DNA of 64,000 nucleotides. Origin: Acanthosepion lycidas (taxonomy: Eukaryota; Mollusca; Cephalopoda; Sepiida; Sepiidae). Where the stretch lies: the NCBI GenBank assembly GCA_963932145.1, contig OZ010580.1, forward strand, positions 30,938,085 through 31,002,084, given 5' to 3'. The position numbers and the translations under genes were made by a program. Positions 58,476-64,000 of this stretch are shown one piece after another. The notes below the pieces were generated by a model, which searched no databases, was not told where the DNA came from, and saw only the letters and a list, made by a program, of their open reading frames with translations. How positions within the stretch are numbered: the stretch's first letter is position 1; each line of letters starts with the position of its first letter.

Positions 58476-59526
58476 ATATGTACTTTTACAATTTAATGCA
58501 TATTTGCAGTAGTATGTACATACATGTAGAAACCTACATATTATTGATTTACCAACACAAGTGTAATGTTTCACATATTGCTGTTTTATACCGGAGGATA
58601 CTTGAAGTGCCATTGTACTGACACAACAGTTTTAAAGAGAACAATGAAAAAAAAGTGGGGAGGGATAAAAAGAAACTGTATTCTTAAAACAACATAATAA
58701 TACTAATAATGTGTTTCTATTAAAGTATCCTTATATGAATGTCTCATTTGCTTGGTTGGGCCAATAAAACTCCTTTTCTCTGTGGCTGAGGATGGAGCTA
58801 GTCATGATAGTGATAGTAATAAAAAAAGAAAAAAATCTATCAAAACATCTAAATGCCATTTACAATGTGGAAGTTAATAAACTGATCAGAACAGAAAATA
58901 AAAATGAAGGATATTACTTGGTGTAGTTGAATGGGGCGAATGCCAATTAGCAGAATAAAAAAAAATTAAATTTCATGCTACTTAAGTTCTGTAATTGTGT
59001 ATCATGCAACAATTAATGAACTCTAGTGCCGGATGGTGCAGCCTTGTTGTTGGATACAGCAAGATCCCAAGACAGGGAATCAACAACAGCAAAATAATGA
59101 TATCAGCATCAACAAGACAAGGCAGGGAATCAAAGACAGTCTACACATTCAGAATCCAATTATTGTTATTCTCTGCAGATCTTGTGTTCTTTTGACTGTT
59201 TGACTTGAAACAAATTACAAAGCAACAAGTTTCATATATACATATGCAGATTTGTGTGCACGTGTGTGTGTGTGTATATATATATATATACATGTATACA
59301 CACACACAAACATTTCATACCTTTTCTTGGATTAACCTAAGAATCTAAATTGCTCTGACAGGATTTGTATAAAGCCATACTCTACATGTACACACAAATA
59401 TATAAAACATGGTCTATTTTTCTATCTATCTATAGATAGACAGATAGATTTGTTATTAGTTGTATATACTGGCATGTTATTTATATAAGACCTTTCATGT
59501 TTCTTCAATTTTATTTAAGACTTCAA
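58476..59526. other. Unrecognised stretch with (TG)n(TA)n at 59258-59310
   Basis: The part 59020-59180 is less AT-rich and contains two GGGAATCAA.. motifs. A (TG)n(TA)n(CA)n tract lies at 59258-59310 and a TCTA/TAGA palindromic run at 59420-59448. No gene. Confidence 0.45.
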
Positions 59527-59592
59527 TATAGTGTAGTGGTTAACCTGTTCTTTACGCAAGCAATATATAGTGAGTTTAGCTTTCATTTTGTA
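59527..59592 (+). repeat. tRNA-like SINE head scrap
   Basis: TATAGTGTAGTGGTTAACCTG resembles an A-box region of tRNA origin. A weak B-box-like GTGAGTTTAGCTTTC lies about 50 bp on. Too diverged to be a tRNA gene. Confidence 0.35.
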
Positions 59593-61230
59593 TTATATGA
59601 ATATGGAATTATATAACCTTGGATTAATACAAGAAATCTATCTCCATATTGATATACATACACACACTACACACATTAAACAAAACACATAAAATGAAAC
59701 CACATAGCATGAAATAAAGTGTTTTACTTAAAACTCTAGTGAAGTGAAATGCTTCCAACAAGATTGAGTCTCACTTGTTATCAGAAGGTATCAAGGAAAT
59801 ATAAAAATACAAAAACAAAATAAGCTTGTAAGATTAGAAACAAAAATGGAATTTGTATTGCTGAATAACAGGCATTGAAATTTGTGCACCTTTTTCTTGT
59901 TTAAAATGTGTCTTTTAGACAATGAAAGTTTTCTCTCATAGTCTGATCCTTTTACTAGCTTTAGCAGGAAATGCATTGTATCATCTACCTTACTAGTCAA
60001 TAACTCAATGTTAACTGTATCAGTCAGACAGAATAATGCTTGTCCTAACATTAGCTCCCACTAAGCATCCCCATCTGGCTCATACTTCACGAAGTAATGT
60101 ATTACAAATATCTAGCAGCTTAACTTTTGCTACAACCTCTCTTAATCTGTTAACTTGGGTAGCACTTGAGCCTGCCTCATTGGTGAATTGGAATTAAAAT
60201 TAGCACAATAACCCATCACATACGGTAATCTGATATCAATTGGTCTTCTCAATAAATGTTCTAATTCTAATGACTATTCAAATACAGATATTCAGTTAAG
60301 ATTAATGTAGTCTTATCAGCCAGAAGAAACTCAATAGAGTCATGATTTTCCATGTACACTTTAGAAAAAAACTACAACTGAGCTAAGATAGTGAAAAAAG
60401 AGTTTTCATGGAACATACTAAAGCAAAAAATAGGTGTGATGGTACCTGTTTATTCTGACCCCTTCAGTTCTCAAAATGCCACTTACTATGGTGAGGTGGT
60501 AGAATGTTATGTCATAAACACTAAATATGATTTTCTCTACCACACTCACACTCCTAAAAAGGGAAACATACCCACCTATTGAATTTAGCAATTTCAATAC
60601 AATACACTATCATTATATATCTATATTTGGAATGAAGTCACTTTACCCACACCCACTCTCTATTACATAATGCTCATAAATAGAACTATATAAAGTTTAA
60701 TTCCTTTGGTTGAATATATATATATATCATCAGGTGCATCTATCCATTTAGGAGATGATGGTGTAGATCAGTGTGGTAAATGTTTGAGTGGGGGCTGTGG
60801 AGATGCTGGGGATTTCTCTCTAAACACTGCTAGTAGATTCCAAAGGAAAGGTTAAAACAATACAGTTTCATGTCGGCACAGCTACAGGTTTTGCTAGAAG
60901 GTGGTGCAATATGGCAATCCATTTGATTTAAGGGCTCTACTCTGGTTTAATTAGTATTTACTCTTTAACTGTCTCTTCTCCTAAAGATACCTACAAGGCA
61001 ATGGTCATATCTGAATTGAAAGTTTTCCTTTTCTTCATGCAACAGAGGCTATTCTGCTTAACCTGTAGGAGGAAGATGGATTTGCATTTTTTTTAAGGTT
61101 ATCAATGTGAAGGGAATGAAATAGCGTCTGTGAGAATTTCAAATTGATATATTAGTTCCACTTTCCACACCAATAAATGTCAATAAAAACCGAATAAAAA
61201 GTTTAATCACAGTACCTTGTCAGTCATCTT

Positions 61231-61236
<6 letters not shown>
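59593..61236. other. Mostly AT-rich; less AT-rich block 60720-61100
   Basis: The block 60740-61100 has repeat-like composition but no recognised coding or terminal structure. 61165-61230 matches the complement of 30690-30750 (CCTTGTCAGTCATCTT and flanks), so that is a dispersed repeat. Confidence 0.45.

Positions 61237-61292
<56 letters not shown>
61237..61292. repeat. (TA)n(CA)n microsatellite
   Basis: About 23 TA units, then CA units. Confidence 0.9.
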
Positions 61293-61520
61293 TCAATATA
61301 TCTTCTGTGCAGAAAGATATTTAATGTGGAGTGTTTCTTTAGTTTTATAATAAATTGTAGAATTTTAAGTAATTCTAAGGTATCTGTTAGGATAATTACA
61401 GTTATATACTTGCAAATTATATTTTTAAATTTTTTTTATATTGTTTATAATTAGGATACATCCAATTACAATAAAATAATTTGATGATGTCTATTTTTGT
61501 TTATATCAAGATGACTCTTG

Positions 61521-61523
<3 letters not shown>

Positions 61524-61583
<60 letters not shown>
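61524..61583. repeat. (TA)n(TG)n microsatellite
   Basis: About 22 TA units passing into TG units. Confidence 0.9.
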
Positions 61584-61756
61584 CTAGAAAGTTCTGAGTC
61601 AAATTCACTTAATAAAATCTTCATGTGTGTGTACGTGTGTTTGTACAGATAACAATGGTTATTTTTATGGAATGTGAAATTGGCATAGTGAGTTGAAATT
61701 CTCACAGAGTCAGTTACACACACACATTAAGAAGTTAAATGAGCTGAGAACTTTCA
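61583..61756. mobile_element. Possible short MITE related to 21220-21324
   Basis: The left GCTAGAAAGTTCTGAG and the right end (complement GTTTGAAAGTTCTCAGC) form a terminal repeat of about 13 bp sharing AAAGTTCTCAG with the 21220 element. Both sides run into microsatellites. No target duplication seen. Confidence 0.3.
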
Positions 61757-61781
61757 AACATACCTTCTCTCTCACATAAAC

Positions 61782-61824
61782 ATACACACACACACACGCA
61801 CACACATATATATATATATATATA
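61782..61824. repeat. (CA)n(TA)n microsatellite
   Basis: CA units with one CG, passing into TA units. Confidence 0.9.
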
Positions 61825-62454
61825 AAATGAAATTTGATATATTTATAAAGGAAAAGTTCTCATTGATAAAGGTAGCCTTTATAAATATAGACAATGTTTC
61901 CAAGCCCAGCAATTTTATTAAAACTACCCTGTTTAATAATTTTGCACTTTTTGACCCTTTAAATGATTTTTTGATTATCACTTTTGTTATGACTTCACCC
62001 CTTTATTTGCATATTGAGATAAATTTTGGCCACTACATTATTAACACTGCCTCCATCCTATGTATTAGGCACCTAAGATTATGATATATTTTAGCATTTG
62101 TTTTGGTTTTGAATAATAAATAACGAGTGTAAAATATGAGGATGGATCTTTAAGTCTGTAGCTTGACACATTTTAATCTATAATGTTTGATATATGTGAT
62201 TAATAATAACCATTAATTTAAGCACATTAACAAGAAAGATTGTGGTATAAAATAAATAGTGATGTAAAATAAAGGCTTTTTTTATTATACTACAGACATA
62301 TTGAGTGTTTCTATATTAATACAAACAGGTTGTTAGAATTATTGAAACAAAATCTTAAGATATTTCTGAAGTATTGATATTCTGGACAAAACAAAATTTC
62401 CCAGCAAAGAATTTGAAATTTTATCCATAACCTGGCATCTCCACTTCAATCACT
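61825..62454. other. AT-rich stretch, nothing recognised
   Basis: A plus-strand opening 61827-62084 (85 codons) has no identifiable domain or start context. Confidence 0.45.
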
Positions 62455-62835
62455 TCTCCAATTGTTCTGGCAATCATTCTGATGAGCTTTCCTCTTTGGT
62501 ATCTCGAATTTATGAAATTAAGCACCATACTAGATTAGCAGCTAGGTCTCATCATTTTACTATTGAAATTGCAAGACATAACCATAGTTTTCTTTTCTTG
62601 CACTTATCACCTATGGAATTCTCTTCCAGCTTGTTTTTCTGTCAAATACAATCTATACAAATTTAAAAGCAATATCAATTGTCATCTTCTGTCTCCTTGA
62701 ATTGTATTCGTTTTATTGTCCTTTCTCTTCAGTAACATTTTCTCAGTTTCATTCACTCTATTATCCTCCCTCCTCAGTAACTCTTGCATCTTTGTGGCTT
62801 CATCACATTGCTTGGGGTGAAACAAAATAATTTCC
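62455..62835 (+). pseudogene. LINE family B, C-terminal ORF2 remnant (plus strand)
   Basis: Plus-strand pieces read HHFTIEIARHNHSFLF, LHLSPMEFSSSLFF and IQI.KQYQL. The block corresponds to ..RHN.S...F...A..WNSLP.S.F at the end of the family, followed by GTGGCTTCATCACATTGC and TTGGGGTGAAAC, the shared 3' terminus. It is broken by shifts and is the longest family B copy here. Confidence 0.5.
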
Positions 62836-63762
62836 ACTATATTGAAAGCACAACTTAGCACCAAGCTGTTTTTCATTGATAATTTTATTTCAACTATTGT
62901 TACCAAAAGATAATGTCAGGTACAAAATCCAAATAAGTTTTTGTCTTATTGCCAAACTGATACAATCATATGTGATTTGAGAGTATTAACTTCTTTTTCT
63001 GTAATTTGTTATCTATTAGATAGATTTGTATATTTCAATAAGAAAAGCAATAGCAAAAAAATATCAACAAAAAAAAACTTTCTTCCTCTCAGTGGGAGAA
63101 ATCTTAAACATGGAAATGACAAGACTATCATCAGAAAAATATTTTTCATATATTAAATAAACAAAATAATGACAGCATCAAATTAAAATAAGACAGGTGA
63201 TCAAGAAGACCAAAGCTATGCCAAATTTTGATTTCTATAACAGTCTCTCTTTACTGAGTTTTTCAGTAGATTTAAACAGGATATTGTTACACATCTCTTT
63301 TTGCACATCATCATAGTGTTTTACAGTTATTTTTTAATTACTTTTAAGATAATCTGTTGCTATGCTACTCTTTGAATCTCAGAGTTTTTCTGCTACCAAA
63401 ACTGCAAATAAAGGGGGGGTTACAGGAAGTTTACTGATGAGATTATTTTGCAATTTGGTTAAAACTGATGGATGTTTATTTCTTATAAGTAATATTTTTA
63501 AATAAGTATTACTGTCAAGCAGTGTGACTTTTAATATTTTAAAATGATCCTGCCATTAAATTAGCAAAATTTGTTCATCCTTTCAAGAATTATGAACAAT
63601 TATTATAGTATATTGCAAAAAATCAAGCAGATAAAAAATTTGACTGTTTGATTGTTAAGTGGAATATGCAAGAATCTTGATAAAAAAAAAACTCACATAT
63701 ATTCAAGAGAATGATCTGAATCTAAGAATTAATCAAGACATGTCAAATTTAAACATTTTAAA
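62836..63762. other. AT-rich stretch, nothing recognised
   Basis: No supported feature. Confidence 0.5.
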
Positions 63763-63810
63763 AAATTACAATTTTATATTGAATAGAAATTCAATATAAA
63801 ATTGTAATTT
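63763..63810. repeat. Perfect 22-bp inverted repeat with 4-base loop
   Basis: 63763-63784 is the exact complement of 63789-63810, with the loop AGAA. No flanking target duplication; it could be a cruciform-forming site or a very small foldback element. Confidence 0.75.
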
Positions 63811-64000
63811 ATCAATTACATCTCATTTTTTAAATTATTAAAATAACATTAACTGTAAATTAACACATTTGTGCATGTATGTATGAGAGAGAATCTGTAA
63901 GGGTCCCCACTTTCTCACTAACATATCTATGAACTTTTATGATTCATGTGTGTAAGAAAAGGATGTTAAGCTGAAAAAGACTTGTCATTAGATATGCACA

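Noticed and set aside
58236..58496. Repeated VFKAYI / CLKHIY translation resembling a repeat protein
   Set aside because: Produced by the GTTTAAAGCATATA minisatellite; the period follows the DNA repeat, not a protein domain.

Overview
This window reads as repeat-dominated, very AT-rich animal nuclear DNA. I see no bacterial-style gene, operon, CRISPR array or intact protein gene. The mix suggests a mollusc, most likely a cephalopod such as an octopus: tRNA-derived SINEs, a 5S-like repeat, truncated non-LTR elements of several families, many Tc1/mariner relics, a Helitron, hairpin MITEs, and dense (TA)n tracts bordered by (TG)n/(CA)n. The species call is an inference from repeat content, not from a marker gene.

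Layout. 1-9.6 kb: a tandem SINE dimer with a 16-bp target duplication, a unit with perfect 85-bp inverted repeats, a mariner-type hairpin MITE and a pogo/Tigger-like MITE. 9.6-20.3 kb: 3' ends of at least four LINE families on both strands, including an RTE-like reverse transcriptase with a damaged YADD box, a head-to-head SINE pair and a TTAA-flanked MITE. 20.9-31.6 kb: compound microsatellites, a 5S rRNA-like sequence, degraded Tc1 and mariner transposases, a second head-to-head SINE pair, a long hairpin and a short non-autonomous Helitron. 34.3-39.4 kb: two adjacent foldback elements, LINE fragments and a decayed Ty3/gypsy element on the minus strand. 44.9-49.7 kb: a Tc1 relic, two further mariner-type hairpin MITEs, a broken copy of a dispersed invertebrate protein family, and the best-preserved transposon here, a 1266-bp mariner with a DD41D catalytic spacing and three in-frame TGA codons. 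57.1-58.5 kb: a foldback MITE, a mariner relic and a 157-bp minisatellite duplication. The rest is AT-rich sequence with LINE tails, SINE scraps and microsatellites.

Apart from the mobile DNA there are faint signs of a host gene on the plus strand. Short open segments with good splice signals at 43798-43849, 46555-46660, 53144-53169 and 53697-53739 are mutually phase-compatible. Weaker candidates at 39896-39927, 55067-55088 and 55785-55840 (ending in TGA) fit the same frame. If real, the window is mostly introns of one long gene. This is a hypothesis from sequence reading only.

No genes here form a pathway. The shared theme is inverted repeats that would fold if transcribed, which matters in an animal with heavy A-to-I RNA editing.
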